Shown in pieces: positions 1-10,968 of a DNA stretch of 64,000 nt; position 1 is the first letter of the stretch; each line of letters begins with the position of its first letter. The position numbers and the translations under genes are program-made. The notes beneath the pieces are model-generated. The model was not told the DNA's origin and did no database searches. It was given only the letters and a program-made list of their open reading frames with translations. The stretch spans positions 6,808,373-6,872,372 of the forward strand of contig OX291548.1 in assembly GCA_946406115.1 (NCBI GenBank), written 5' to 3'. The DNA is from Apoda limacodes (lineage: Eukaryota; Arthropoda; Insecta; Lepidoptera; Limacodidae).

Positions 1-1071
1 TATGTACGCCTAAGCTGGTGCTATTGGATTAGTTTTAAGTTTACGAGTGTCGGTGACTATGGATATAAAATCACTAAAATTGCAATACATCACAAAAAAC
101 ACCAATGCATATTCATTTTCAACCGACTTCAAAATAGGAGGAGGTTCTCAATTTGACTTTTTTTTATGTTTGTTACCTCAGAATTTTCGACTGAGTGAAC
201 CGATTTTGATGATTCTTTTATATTTGAAAGCTGGTACTTTCCATGTGGGCCCATTTTAATCCAGTTCTGACAATGGCATTCGTGAGAAAAACACATAAGT
301 TAAATTTTTATGTGGATGATTGTATAACATTTTATGTTTTAAGTGTACAAAAAATGCAATACATCACTAAAAAGTAAAAAATAAAAACTTATTTACAAAA
401 AAAAAATTGGTTTTAAAAAGTTGCACAAAAATGTAAAAATAATTACTTATTTCCAAGAATCTGATCTGAATTACAGTTTGAAGTTGGTGTCTATGTACCT
501 AACAGTTTATAAAACACTTCACTTGCATGAAACCAACTTAAAACTTTAATTCAGGTCAAATTATGTTTACCTTTTTAGTGCATCTTTTAGAAGCCGGTTT
601 TTTTTTTGTTAAAAGTTTTTGTCAACAATCTTACATATATAAAATTAAACTGACTGTCAGAGTTTTGACAGAGGTATCTGTTATAACGTAGGCGAGCACT
701 AAGAAAGGATTTCGCAAGATCATTCGCCTAAGAAGATAAAACGGGGATTGTAAGTTTTTATAAAGCTCCGTCATTTTTAAAACTAAATGAAAATTGACGT
801 TTTTATAAAATCATCCCCTACAGGGCAAATACAGGATGAAAATTTGTACGATAATTTAGCTATTTTTGTAGTTTAAAACATAAACAGCTTTCTTTTTGTC
901 TCAAAATTCCACGCAAAAGAAGTCGCGAGAATAAGCTAGGTATTAATAAAAGACTTATGGATAGAAACTATAGATACCTAAATGACACTATTGGCTCTGT
1001 TTGGTATGTATAGTTAGGATAGACAAGACTACTCTACTGCAGGATAGAATAGTTTATAATTATATATTAGA
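1..1071. other. Gene-free AT-rich sequence
   Basis: I see no coding region, RNA gene or clear repeat. The longest open frames are under 75 codons and have no recognisable motif. The stretch ends with the left copy of the 8-bp target duplication of the next element. Confidence 0.5.
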
Positions 1072-2171
1072 TAGCCTTGGGTAACTCCGGACATAACTAT
1101 ATCTTTGGATATATATCCGAGGCCGGATATGTTACAACTCCTTCACTTTGCGGGAAATAAACATGTCCTATATCCAGGAAGTGAACGAACAAATCCAAAT
1201 AAACAGCGGAGCGTGTCGTCCGTGTCCGTGGCGCGGAGCGGCTGTATAGCGATGCACGCATATCACTGAAGGTAAGAGAGAGCTAGCGTTGAAACTAGAG
1301 AGCGAAATAGTAACGTTGTCGTGTCTTGCTTATAAATAATCGAACTCAGCGCTTTTTAAAATCACGCCTGCTAAACCCAATGTATATGCATTGGGATACA
1401 AATTTCCGTGCAATACGCTTTAAAGCACTTAAACCGCTTATTCATTAAGTGGACGTTTTTTGTCTTTAATTCAATTGTTTGTTTACGTAGGTATGTACAT
1501 ATTATAGATCAAAACTTACTACAATAGTTTTAAGTATCACCTCTGCTTTGTGACGTGCGCGTGAATATATGTTAGAAAAATATAAGTGTCAATGATAACT
1601 AGTGTATTTGATGAGTGTTGGTTTATAAATAATTATTATCGTTTACTTTCCTGGTAGGATTTGTTTGTGCATAAGTACTAAACTGTGTAAACATTTACAC
1701 CTATAACATTTTTGAGTCTGAAATTGTATCCTAACCTAAGAAATGACTAATCAAACAAAGCCCGATTCATACCTATCACAACTCATATTAATAAAAAAAG
1801 GAATAAACAAAACCAAAAAATAATATAAATTAATAAATTATTACAGATAATCATTGTAAAATAATACTAACAAATAGGTATAAATATGTTTATTCATAAC
1901 TATTTGATTGATAGTCCTAAGCCTATCAAGTATTAAGGGATATCAAATAGTATCTATCTATAACAAACGAGGGATATACTAACGATTTGTGCACTCGTGA
2001 TTGAAGGTACGAAATCGATCCGAGGATGCGTTTGACCGCGATGTGCCAGAAAATTGAATATTTCCGCGGATATATTAAGCGGATATGGATATGCGAAGCG
2101 GATATATATCTTTAATCGGAATGATATGTGACATATTCAATCTTTGTCCGGAGTTACTTAGCCCATGGCTA
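1072..2171. mobile_element. Non-autonomous hAT-like DNA transposon (1.1 kb)
   Basis: The ends are imperfect inverted repeats: the left starts TAGCCTTGGG and then TAACTCCGGACA, and the right end read in reverse starts TAGCCATGGG and reaches the same TAACTCCGGACA after a few extra bases. The element is bracketed by a perfect 8-bp direct repeat ATATTAGA (1064-1071 and 2172-2179), the duplication length typical of hAT and P-type elements. GGATAT words cluster just inside both ends (about 1110-1135 and 2065-2115), resembling subterminal transposase-binding repeats. No transposase frame is present, so mobility would depend on a protein supplied elsewhere. The superfamily call rests on target-duplication length and general layout only. 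An internal short palindrome CCCAATG/CATTGGG lies at 1376-1395. Confidence 0.65.
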
Positions 2172-2179
2172 ATATTAGA

Positions 2180-2595
2180 GTTTAGGCTAACATAGTTTTA
2201 GCATTTATTTCCTCATTAAGTGGATTTACTTATCAGCGTTCGCACAGAAACCTCTGTGGTTTAAGAGAGCGGTATACTTATAAGCTACGAGTAATTGTTC
2301 TTTTTGTAATCATTAATATATAAAATAAAAAAAAAGCTAGTCGGGTTGCACCAGCACCAATGTTATCGTAGTCGTACTCTTTATCGCACCGCCATCAAAG
2401 GCGATGACTTACTGTATAAATGAAATGAAAAGGCTGTGGTAAAACCTTGTAAAGAAATTAATTAAGTAGATAAGTTCAGTGACTTGTACCTAAGAGTCAA
2501 CATTTCATTTGCATGGCTGCTGTTCGCAGAAGAGCTTCTAAATTAATTCGTCCTAAATTGCAGCCTGTGTAGTGCTCTGTAGGTAATTACATATA
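2180..2595. other. Gene-free sequence
   Basis: No coding region or repeat is recognised in this stretch between the hAT-like element and the next dispersed repeat. Confidence 0.4.
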
Positions 2596-2599
2596 AAAA

Positions 2600-3455
2600 A
2601 ATACCGGCCAAGTGCGACTCGGACTCGCGCACCGAGGGTTCCGTAAAAGGTAAACTGTATTGTGGGACAAACTTAACTTTGCCGTTGGACAACTGTTGTC
2701 TCAATACATCGTTATTAGTCGCAGTTAGTTTACCAACTGCAAATAATAGCAAAAAAAATTTGTGATGTATCAACAAATTTACGGTTTTCAGATTTATTTC
2801 TTTTATGTGTACTACATGGCATTGCTTCTTGCCAAATTTCATGAATCTAGGTCAACGGAAGTACCCCATAGGTTTTGATTAATTAGTGGTCACCTTATGC
2901 GACAAAAATACTTATTTTAGACATTTTTTTTTAATTTATTGACTTAGAAGCTTGATTCTTTTTACAAATTTTAGTGTCCGTAAACTACGTACGTAGGTAT
3001 TTGATATTGATTTCAACTTCATATTTTCACGCATTCTTGAGTACAAGGGTCTTGACCGACAGACAGACAAAGTTTTTTTTTAATGTGTTACAACTACAAA
3101 TTTCTAATTTTCGGTTTTTTTCTTATATTTGTGATGCAATACTGCTTTTTTTTTATTTTATGATTCTAAGACAGCGGGAAGTACCCCATAGGTTTTGATT
3201 TGTTTGTGAATGTCAAACTATGCGTCACAAATGGCCGTATTTTTTTATTGCGTTGACTTAGAAGCTTGATATTTTTACAACTTTAAGTGACCGTAGACTT
3301 TAGTATTTGATATTAATTTAAACTTTATACATTCACGCGTTCCTGAGGAAAAGGGTCTTGACAGACAGACAGACAGATAAACAGACGTACGACAAAGTGA
3401 TCCTATAGGGGTTCCTTTTTTCCTTTTGAGGTACGGAACCCTAAAAACCGTCCAA
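2600..3455 (+). repeat. Lepidopteran GGCCAAGTGCGACTCGG dispersed repeat
   Basis: The start carries CGGCCAAGTGCGACTCGGA and GAGGGTTCCGTAA, and the end reads TACGGAACCCTAAAAA, so the two ends carry inverted GGGTTCCGTA words. Inside, two related segments (about 2855-3090 and 3180-3400) repeat the order GTACCCCATAGGTTTTGAT, GACTTAGAAGCTTGAT and a GACAGACAGACA run. This is an internally duplicated copy of a family seen in many other places in the window. The class of the element (SINE, MITE or Helitron-like) cannot be decided here. Confidence 0.55.
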
Positions 3456-3487
3456 GTCATGGTCAAGTGCGTGTCGTAATCATTAAG

Positions 3488-3952
3488 TTAGGGTTCCGTA
3501 GAATGAAAATTATTGCGAATTACTAAAAAACTTATCAACCGCTGTCGAAAACAATTTGATTTTGTTTGTATTCATAAAGTCCATTTATCGTGGGTTTTTT
3601 TTCAGATTTTTAGATCACGCGGCTGTTGGGAAATTTTTCAACTTTGGAAGCTAACAACTTAACATAAATTTTAGAGAAAAGTTTTTAAAAACTTTAAATG
3701 CATTTGCAAATCCCTATTCTATTATACCCAACAGGAAGAGCTGCGATAACAAAAATCAAAAAGGTTCCATGTATTGCAAACTACCCTAACTAATTGCGAA
3801 TAAGAGTCACATAAGATCTGCTGTAAAATGTTATTAGAATCTATTCAAAGACGGCGGAGTTATAGGGCTGTGATATACGGATCGTCGGACGAACATGACG
3901 AATTTATAAGGATTTCGTTTTTATTTAATTTGGCTACGGAACCCTAAAAATT
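3488..3952. repeat. Second copy of the GGGTTCCGTA-ended repeat
   Basis: It starts TTAGGGTTCCGTAG and ends CTACGGAACCCTAAAAA, an inverted pair of ends about 460 bp apart. The interior has no open frame. It belongs to the same dispersed family as the copy just upstream. Confidence 0.45.
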
Positions 3953-4582
3953 AGGATTTATTTTATCAGTCATATTTATGTAGAAGTAGTATTTTATCAA
4001 AAATGAAATAAACTAAACGCTTATTATTACTTCAGTATCTGTTCATCTTTCACAGACATTTTTTTTAAACAATTTGACGTAGAAATTAAATTGAGATAAA
4101 ATTATGGGAGGTTATTAGTAGGTACTTTAGTTACGGACGTCAAGTTTATAAAGTTTAATTTGATTCTAAATGGTATCTTCTATTGGTATGAGTGACACTG
4201 GAAGTTAAAAAGTATATTTTTAATTTCATTAATCCAAGCGAAAAACACATGGTAAGAAGCAAATTTATTCTTGATTTATGTAAAATTATAAATCTCAAAG
4301 ACACTCATGAAAATTAAAGCTCTTCTGAACTGACTCATAAAATCCGAAACTTTACAGTGTCACTAAACTCGAGTATTAAGCAGTAGGTTAAGGAAGTAGG
4401 TAGCCTAGCGAACGTTATATCGCAGTCAATAATCCTTCGCGATAATCGCGATATTCATAACATTTATGAGTCCTAATCATTACATAGTTATTAAACATTA
4501 TATAAAATCATTAATGAAATGCGAAAAAGCTCCCTAAAGTTTAGTGTTTCACTCAGAACGATCCCTTAGCGGCTCGCACTAT
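3953..4582. other. Gene-free left flank of the Polinton
   Basis: AT-rich DNA without recognised genes. A short CCTAGCGAACGTTATATCGC word near 4404 resembles a common lepidopteran repeat fragment also seen near 19590. The sequence GAACGATCCC just before the inverted repeat partly resembles AACGAATCCC after the right end, but this is not a clean target duplication. Confidence 0.4.
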
Positions 4583-5030
4583 GACCACTCTCAAAACCAC
4601 CCCTGTGTCTGGGGTGTGGCGACTCGCGCTTGACCACTCTCAAAACCACCCCTGTGTCTGGGGTGTGGCGACTCACGCTTGACCACTCTCAAAACCACCC
4701 CTGTGTCTGGGGTGTGGCGACTCGCGCTTGACCACTCTCAAAACCACCCCTGTGTCTGGGGTGTGGCGACTCGCGCTTGACCACTCTCAAAACCACCCCT
4801 GTGTCTGGGGTGTGGCGACTCGCGCTTGACCACTCTCAAAACCACCCCTGTGTCTGGGGTGTGGCGACTCACGCTTGACCACTCTCAAAACCACCCCTGT
4901 GTCTGGGGTGTGGCGACTCGCGCTTGACCACTCTCAAAACCACCCCTGTGTCTGGGGTGTGGCGACTCGCGCTTGACCACTCTCAAAACCACCCCCTGTG
5001 TCTGGGATACGTCGACTCACGCTTGACCAG
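4583..5030. repeat. Array of nine 49-bp hairpin units in the left inverted repeat
   Basis: The unit starts GACCACTCTCAAAACC and repeats every 49 bp from 4583; the ninth copy has one extra C and a diverged end. Each unit contains CACCCC-TGTGTCT-GGGGTG, a 6-bp stem with a 7-base loop, so the array could form regularly spaced hairpins. Variation between units is mostly CTCGCGCTT against CTCACGCTT. Possible roles are a replication or terminal-protein site or a boundary, but none is shown by the sequence. Confidence 0.95.
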
Positions 5031-5223
5031 AACTACCACGTGACATCACTGTGGGTTCTGTGTAGTTTTGTTAAGTAGTTATATCATTATCGTAATGGGT
5101 CTATCGTATTTTTCCGTTTATTAGTTATTCTTATTTAATTACAATGTCGTGAGTGCGATAATGATGTTTGTGGTGACATTCCTAATACCTTTTTAATTAT
5201 ATATGTACTTGTAAGATAAATCG

Positions 5224-5266
5224 TATATATATAGGATCCATAAACACTAGTCGATAGTATTCATTC
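5224..5266 (+). promoter_or_regulatory. Candidate promoter of the left inverted-repeat gene
   Basis: A TATATATATA run at 5224-5233 is followed about 30-37 bp downstream by TCATTC at 5261-5266, an arrangement compatible with a TATA box and initiator. The spliced gene's first ATG is about 65 bp further on. The identical arrangement exists in the right repeat. Inferred from spacing only. Confidence 0.4.
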
Positions 5267-5328
5267 GAGTTACAATTTATCATCAAGTGTGATACTGAGG
5301 CTGGTTCTATTTCCTTCAAAAAAAAGCT

Positions 5329-5982
5329 ATGGAGGTATGTGTTTTTTTGCTTTATAATTCTTTATCTATATTTATTATATATTACAGACCCTCAAAACTA
5401 TGTGTTTGTTTGAATGTCTATTACTTAAACCAATTTTGTTTAGGTTTTCACTTTAGGTAAATTTTTTATTAAAATTATTATACAAATATGTTTTTAAAGC
5501 AAAGGCTTATTTTATTACAGAATTCAACATTTAACGTAATGGAAGAAAACACGTTCAAGCATTACTACTACGCTACATCGGATGATGAGCAATCAACTGA
5601 GAAGGCCTTAGAAACAACAAAGCTCAAACGGTCTCGTCGAAATAGTATCGACTCATTCTTTGAGGGGACCAATCAGAAGAAAAAGAAACTCAGCTCTACA
5701 GTGGCGAGATCTTCAAAAGATGGTATCCCTGGTGTCACATACTTGTCTACTAATAATGATGATGGGGCTCATGCTACACATTTGATAAAAATTGAGGTGT
5801 ATGACCTCATAAAATTGAAAAAAGTACCAGTAGATGAACATTGGAAACACTCAGAAGTGAGGACCAAATATTATACGGATACAAAAGATGAAAAATATGA
5901 GCAAACGAAGGGTATCATATTTGATATCACGAAGCAAATAGCAGAAACCAATAACTGTAAAAAATACTTTTTTAAAAAGTAA
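5329..5982 (+). CDS. Unrecognised small protein encoded in the left inverted repeat
   Basis: The frame is open from 5488 to 5982 (164 codons). A better gene model starts at ATG 5329, has a two-codon first exon ending at the donor GTATGT (5335), a 186-bp intron with acceptor TTATTACAG ending at 5520, and continues in frame to 5982. That gives about 155 residues. The protein is rich in charged residues, with a basic QKKKKKLSS-type stretch that looks like a nuclear localisation signal near residue 50. The C-terminal half is mixed alpha/beta in character and ends KKYFFKK. I recognise no domain. An identical protein is encoded on the opposite strand in the right repeat, both transcribed toward the interior of the element. 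Being doubled and placed at the ends suggests an early or regulatory role, which is inference only. Confidence 0.7.
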
Positions 5983-6107
5983 TCTCTAATAGCTAAATTA
6001 ATTTATAAGAACCATCGTTACAAAATTTTATGAGTATCTAATTGATAAGTAACGAGCAACTATTAATTAACCATCAACTAATATAGTAATCACCTTATCG
6101 ACTTGTA

Positions 6108-6155
6108 TATATAAGTGAAAAATCGAACATTATATTTATTATTAATTCATCATTC
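6108..6155 (+). promoter_or_regulatory. Candidate promoter of the DNA polymerase gene
   Basis: TATATAAGTG at 6108-6117 is followed by TCATTC at 6150-6155 and the first ATG at 6187. The same ten bases TATATAAGTG recur at 10231-10240 ahead of the packaging ATPase, and TCATTC also follows the TATA run in the inverted-repeat gene. Confidence 0.45.
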
Positions 6156-6186
6156 ACAAGCAAAGCTAAACTGGTTTATTTCAACC

Positions 6187-6696
6187 ATGTCACTAGAAAG
6201 TTTTTTTTTCAAAATGTTTTTGAAGAAGAAGAAAAAGAACTAATGAGAGCGTGTGAGAATTATGAAGATAATGCTCTGGAAAATCCGTATTATGACACTT
6301 CACTGTTTAACATCTGTAAAGTAGTTGAGGAAACATTCAGGTATACATTCTGACTATACTTATTTAAATTTTATGTTACATATTTGTGTTCTTATATTAA
6401 CATAAGCATGTTATACCTACAGAAAATCTTCAATTCAAGTCGGTCGAGGTTTGAAGAGACAAGCTGATATTAGTGTTGAAGATTTACAACAAGCATCGAC
6501 GTCATCATCTTCCAATACAACACATAGACAGAACGTTATGTGTCAAATATGTGAATTACAGGTTAGCCAAAGGTTCTATGCTCAGCACTTACGATCTAAG
6601 GAACACAAAGAAAAATGTCTTATTCATAATCATAATTTACATAATGTCTCTGTTATATCAGTTGCTTTTGGGTCTCGGGTCTTCTCGGGGTCTTAA
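6187..6696 (+). CDS. polB: Polinton DNA polymerase, broken N-terminal part with an intron and zinc finger
   Basis: The ATG at 6187 opens a short frame that is lost after a run of nine T residues; the coding signal then continues in another frame to about 6340. There a GTATAC donor (6341) and a CTACAG acceptor (ending 6422) define an apparent 82-bp intron whose two sides join in phase. The second exon is open to 6696 and encodes a Cys-x2-Cys...His...His/Cys cluster (6541-6615), the zinc-finger-like start usual for polymerases of this group. It ends out of frame with the polymerase body, next to a near-duplication of about 11 bases (around 6672-6692, TCTCGGGTCT then TCTCGGGGTCT). Two frameshifts therefore separate this region from a continuous gene. 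They could be real decay or assembly error. Confidence 0.65.
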
Positions 6697-6698
6697 CG

Positions 6699-8912
6699 TA
6701 TAGAATTGTATCACCTAAAGCTAATGAGTCACTTAAAATACAAACTCCTGAAGTATTCATAGCATCAATTAAAGAGTCGATACTATTTCTTATTCAGGAA
6801 TGTTTAAAAGAGTTAACTATTGTTAAAGTTAATTTTATTATTCATGCAGATTTTGAACAGGAAACAAAAGATTTAAAAAATTCTTTCGATTTTCAAACAA
6901 AAAATTGGACTATTTCTTTAGGGGACGAATTAGAAAATTATTTAGAAACTTTAAGCGAAGACATTAAAAATAAAATGAGTGATTTCGAAGCAAAAGATAG
7001 TGGATGGACTTTAAAAAAAATTCAGTTCTTAGAAATGAATGTTAATAAGTTCAATCCCTTACGAGGGTCTTCGTTTATTGAATTACCTTTAGATATTAAG
7101 CGTAAAAAAGCAGTCATAAATGTAAAAAATAACGATCAACAATGTTTTAAGTGGGCTTTATTATCTGCACTATATCCTGTAAATAAAAGTTCTGAAAGGG
7201 TATCATCATACTTGAGGAATCAAAATAGACTAAAGTTTAATAATATACAGTTCCCAATCAAATTATCGGATATACCCAAGGTAGAAAAACAGAATAACAT
7301 TAGTATCAATGTTTTCGGATTAGAATTTAACAAAGAAAAAAAATGTAATACCATCGTTGGACCATTATATTTTACTAAATGTCGTAAAGAATTACACATT
7401 AACTTATTATTTTTAAACAATGGTTCAAATGGTCATTATTGTTTTATAAAAAATTTATCACGCTTGGTAAGTAAACAAATAACGAATCGAAATAATGCTA
7501 TTCATATCTGTGATGGTTGCCTTCTATATTTTAAATCTAAAGTTAATTTAATTAATCACCAAAAACATGACTGTGCTCATATTGTTACTGAATTACCAGG
7601 AATTCATAAAAAAGGAAAAGATTGGTTTAATCGGGAAACAAATAATGATGAAATCTATTTTGATAAGTTTCAAAGAAAATTAAAATTACCTTTTGTAATA
7701 TATGCAGACTTTGAAGCTCTTTTAAAACCCGTCACCTCATGTGACCCTGATCCATCGAAGTCATATACAAAAACAATACATGAACATGAAGTTTATAGTT
7801 ATGGATACTATATAAAATGTTCGTATGATGATAAGCTGTCTACATACAGAACATACACAGGGCCTAATTGTGCAAAAATGTTTATGGAAAGCATTTACAA
7901 AGATATTAGCAATATACATAGGATAAATTGTTTTCAAAAATGTCCACTTCCATTAACTAACGAAGAGAAGGAATCTATTAGACAATCGCAATTATGTTAT
8001 ATTTGTGAAGGGCTATTGGGTGATGACATCACAGTAGACTATGATTGGAATACTGGTAATTTTAGAGGTGTTGCTCACGAATTATGTAGTTCAAAGTATC
8101 GTGTTCCCTTTTTCATTCCCATTCTATTTCATAATCTAAGTAATTATGATGCTCATTTTATTGTTCATGCTTTGAATTTTAAAGATGGAGAAATAGATAT
8201 CATTCCGCAAAATAAGGAAAAATATATTTCATTCTCAAAAAAACTTAAAATAAGAGGTCATTTAGTACATTTGCGGTTTTCAGATTCCTTTAAATTCATG
8301 GCCAGTAGTTTAGATAGTTTAGCTAAAAATCTAAAAAAAGATCAATTTATAGAATTAAGAAAACAATTTCCAAACGAAAATGATTTTAATAAACTTATTA
8401 GGAAAGGTGTTTTTCCTTATGAATTTGTTAATTCTTATGAATCCTTAAAAGTTACAACTCTTCCAGATCAAGACGCTTTCTTTAACTCTTTAAGTAATAC
8501 CAGTGTCTCAGATGATGATTATAAACATGCTCAAAATGTTTGGGTCCAATTTAAATGTAAAAATATGTTGGACTATTCCAATCTATACTTAAGAACTGAT
8601 GTAATGTTACTCACTGATATTTTTGAAAACTTTAGAGAAATTTGTATCAAAACATATGAACTCGACCCTGTACAATATTATACCCTTCCAGGATTAAGCT
8701 GGGATGCAATGCTAAAATGTACTAACATAACACTGGAATCATTGAAAGACTTTGATAAAATAGCATTCGTAAAGTCTGGTATAAGAGGTGGTATTTCACA
8801 GTGTTCTAACAGATATGGAAAGGCAAATAACGAGTACATGGGTGATTACAAAGATAACTTACCAAAATCTTACTTAATGTATTTTGATGCAAACAATCTC
8901 TATGGTTAGGCA
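6699..8912 (+). CDS. polB: Protein-primed family B DNA polymerase, exonuclease half (ends at premature TAG)
   Basis: The frame is coding-like from about 6699; its first internal ATG is 6975 and it runs to a TAG at 8910-8912. It holds the 3'-5' exonuclease motif YADFEA (about residue 243 counted from 6975), the second exonuclease motif region NLSNYDAHF (about residue 386), and polymerase motif A in its protein-primed form, FDANNLYG, right at the end. The enzyme would replicate the element from a terminal protein bound to the DNA ends. The TAG falls immediately after motif A and cuts the catalytic domain in two; the next half continues in the same frame. With the two frameshifts upstream, this copy should not make an active polymerase unless there is readthrough or the stop is an error. 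Confidence 0.9.
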
Positions 8913-10097
8913 ATGTCTCAGTATTTGCCTGTAAGAGATTTTAAATGGGTTAACCCGAACATAGACTTCAATATATCAGATTCATCAGATATTGGATACA
9001 TACTGGAAGTTGATCTTGAATACCCTGAAAATTTACATGATCTTCATTCAGACTTACCTTTATGCCCTGAAAACATTGTAATCGGTAACAGTAAAGATAA
9101 AAAATTAGTACCAAATTTATATAACAAAACTAAATATATTATTCACTATAGAAATCTGAAGCAATGTTTACAACTTGGTATGAAATTAATTAGAGTTCAT
9201 AGAGTTTTACAGTTTGAGCAAAGTCCTTGGTTGAAGAAATATATAGATTTAAATACACAACTAAGAACTTTAGCTAAAAGTGACTTTGAAAAAGATTTTT
9301 ATAAACTTATGAATAATGCAGTCTTTGGTAAAACTATGGAAAATGTTGAAAAACGTGTTAATGTGAAATTGTTAACCCACTGGGAAAACCGTGGAAAAAT
9401 TCAAGGTGCACAAAGTTTAATTGCTCGCCCTGAGTTTCATAGTCTATCTATATTCTCCGAGTCTTTAATTGCTGTACAATTACAAAAGACTAAGGTATAT
9501 TTCAATAAACCATTTGTTTTAGGATTTTGTATATTAGAAATATCAAAAACATTGATGTATAACTTTCATTATAATTACATGAAAAGAAAATACAATAATA
9601 GTGTCAAGTTATTATACACTGATACGGATAGCTTAGTTTACCATGTATTTACAGATAATTTTTATAATGATATAAAATCTGACTTAGAATGTTTTTTCGA
9701 TACTTCAGACTATCCTAGTGATAATGTTTATGGTTTCCCACTTTTAAATAAAAAGAAACTTGGATATTTTAAGGATGAGAACAATGGTAAAGTATTTCGG
9801 GAGTTTGTAGGACTTCGATCAAAAATGTATGCAATGGACATTGAAAGTAAGGTTATTGCTAAAGCTAAAGGTGTAAATAAAAGTGTGACAAAAAAAATGA
9901 ATTTGGAAAATTATAAGTTGTGTCTATTTAATAAAAATGTAAATGTTTCACAAATGTGTAGGATTCGAACTGTGAAACATACTATTTTTACACAACAAAT
10001 TAATAAAACTTGTCTATCCTGTAATGACACCAAGAGATATATTTTACCTAATTCAACAGATACATATGCTTGGGGTCATTTTAAGATTAACTTATAG
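8913..10097 (+). CDS. polB: Protein-primed family B DNA polymerase, palm/thumb half (after the TAG)
   Basis: This continues the polymerase in the same frame directly after the TAG. It carries the motif B region KLMNNAVFGK (about residue 130) with TMEN following, motif C as YTDTDSL (about residue 235), and the conserved tail ILPNSTDTYAWGH typical of the group's C-terminus. The C-terminus therefore appears complete. Nothing here suggests a separate start of translation; the ATG at 8913 is simply the next codon. Confidence 0.9.
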   Translation: MSQYLPVRDFKWVNPNIDFNISDSSDIGYILEVDLEYPENLHDLHSDLPLCPENIVIGNSKDKKLVPNLYNKTKYIIHYRNLKQCLQLGMKLIRVHRVLQFEQSPWLKKYIDLNTQLRTLAKSDFEKDFYKLMNNAVFGKTMENVEKRVNVKLLTHWENRGKIQGAQSLIARPEFHSLSIFSESLIAVQLQKTKVYFNKPFVLGFCILEISKTLMYNFHYNYMKRKYNNSVKLLYTDTDSLVYHVFTDNFYNDIKSDLECFFDTSDYPSDNVYGFPLLNKKKLGYFKDENNGKVFREFVGLRSKMYAMDIESKVIAKAKGVNKSVTKKMNLENYKLCLFNKNVNVSQMCRIRTVKHTIFTQQINKTCLSCNDTKRYILPNSTDTYAWGHFKINL

Positions 10098-10308
10098 TTT
10101 TGAAATAATAATAATATAGAGTATTAATTGTATCTGGTTTATGTGTGTTTAAAAAATGTAAGGTAATAACTATTATTAAGTAACCTAATGATTGTAATTT
10201 TTTTTTTATTATTAATTATATTGTTTTTAATATATAAGTGTTTGTTTTTATTGCTTTCCTCCATATGAATTTGGACATTTTCAAAGAGAACACACATTAA
10301 AAATAATT
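10098..10308 (+). promoter_or_regulatory. AT-rich intergenic region with candidate late promoter
   Basis: The 210 bp are very AT-rich and contain TATATAAGTG at 10231-10240, identical to the word ahead of the polymerase gene. Downstream of it, 10242-10308 is in frame with the ATPase and reads like the ATPase N-terminus (CFPPYEFGHF) but has no ATG. A splice acceptor-like AG occurs at 10237-10238. Either the ATPase has an unseen upstream exon or its start has decayed. Confidence 0.4.
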
Positions 10309-10968
10309 ATGATTCATTTTTATCATCCCTTTACAGTAATTGTAGCTGGCCCTAGTGGATGTGGTAAATCAGTTTTTGTTAAAAATTTTGTGAAACATGC
10401 TAATGAGATTTGCAATCAACATTTTTCTAATATTATGTGGTGTTATGATGAAATGCAACCGTTATACAACTTGAACAATGTTAATTATTACCAAGGTATT
10501 CCTGACCTCAGTATGTTTGATGGAGAACAACCACAACTAATAATAATCGATGACCTCATGCGAGAGTCTGATGGTCGTGTTGTTGACATATTCACAAAGG
10601 GTAGTCATCATAGAAACATTAGTGTTTTCTATATTACACAAAATATATTCCATCAAGGTAAAGGACAGAGAGATATTTCGTTAAACTCTAGTTATATAGT
10701 CTACTTTAAAAATCCACGAGATAAAACACAAATTCGTTACTTAGCACGTCAAGTCTCACCTGAAAACATCAAATTTTTGGAAGATGCCTACAAAGATGCT
10801 ACTAGTGAACCTCATGGCTACCTAATGATAGATTTAAAACAGGACACAATTGATATGTGTCGATTTAAAACGAGAATATTTCCTTCTGACCAGAACTGCA
10901 TTGTATATATACCTAAAAAAGGATTTAAATACAGCAAACATAATGAAATTCCAATCATTCATAAATAA
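10309..10968 (+). CDS. FtsK/A32-like genome-packaging ATPase
   Basis: A P-loop NTPase of 219 residues. The Walker A is AGPSGCGKS (about residues 13-21) and the Walker B is LIIIDDLM (about residues 77-84), followed by the TQN-type sensor region FYITQNIF. Proteins of this family pump the DNA genome into the capsid in vaccinia-like viruses, virophages and Polintons. The first ATG gives a protein starting just before the P-loop; relatives usually carry about 20 more residues, and an in-frame stretch encoding them lies upstream without an ATG. The stop and the next gene's start overlap as TAATG at 10966-10970. Confidence 0.88.
   Translation: MIHFYHPFTVIVAGPSGCGKSVFVKNFVKHANEICNQHFSNIMWCYDEMQPLYNLNNVNYYQGIPDLSMFDGEQPQLIIIDDLMRESDGRVVDIFTKGSHHRNISVFYITQNIFHQGKGQRDISLNSSYIVYFKNPRDKTQIRYLARQVSPENIKFLEDAYKDATSEPHGYLMIDLKQDTIDMCRFKTRIFPSDQNCIVYIPKKGFKYSKHNEIPIIHK

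Larger units (their letters stand above)
4583..6014 (+). repeat. Left terminal inverted repeat of the Polinton
   Basis: The segment matches the reverse complement of 16357-17896 almost base for base. By eye I found only two substitutions in the non-tandem part (near 5094 and 5203) apart from the copy number of the tandem array. It contains the 49-bp array, a TATA-containing promoter candidate and a complete small gene. The inner limit is ATTTATAAGAACCA at 6001-6014, after which the two copies diverge. Confidence 0.93.

Noticed and set aside
6473..6703. A 76-codon frame overlapping the polymerase zinc-finger exon
   Set aside because: It is a shifted reading of the same DNA; the overlapping frame has the Cys/His cluster.
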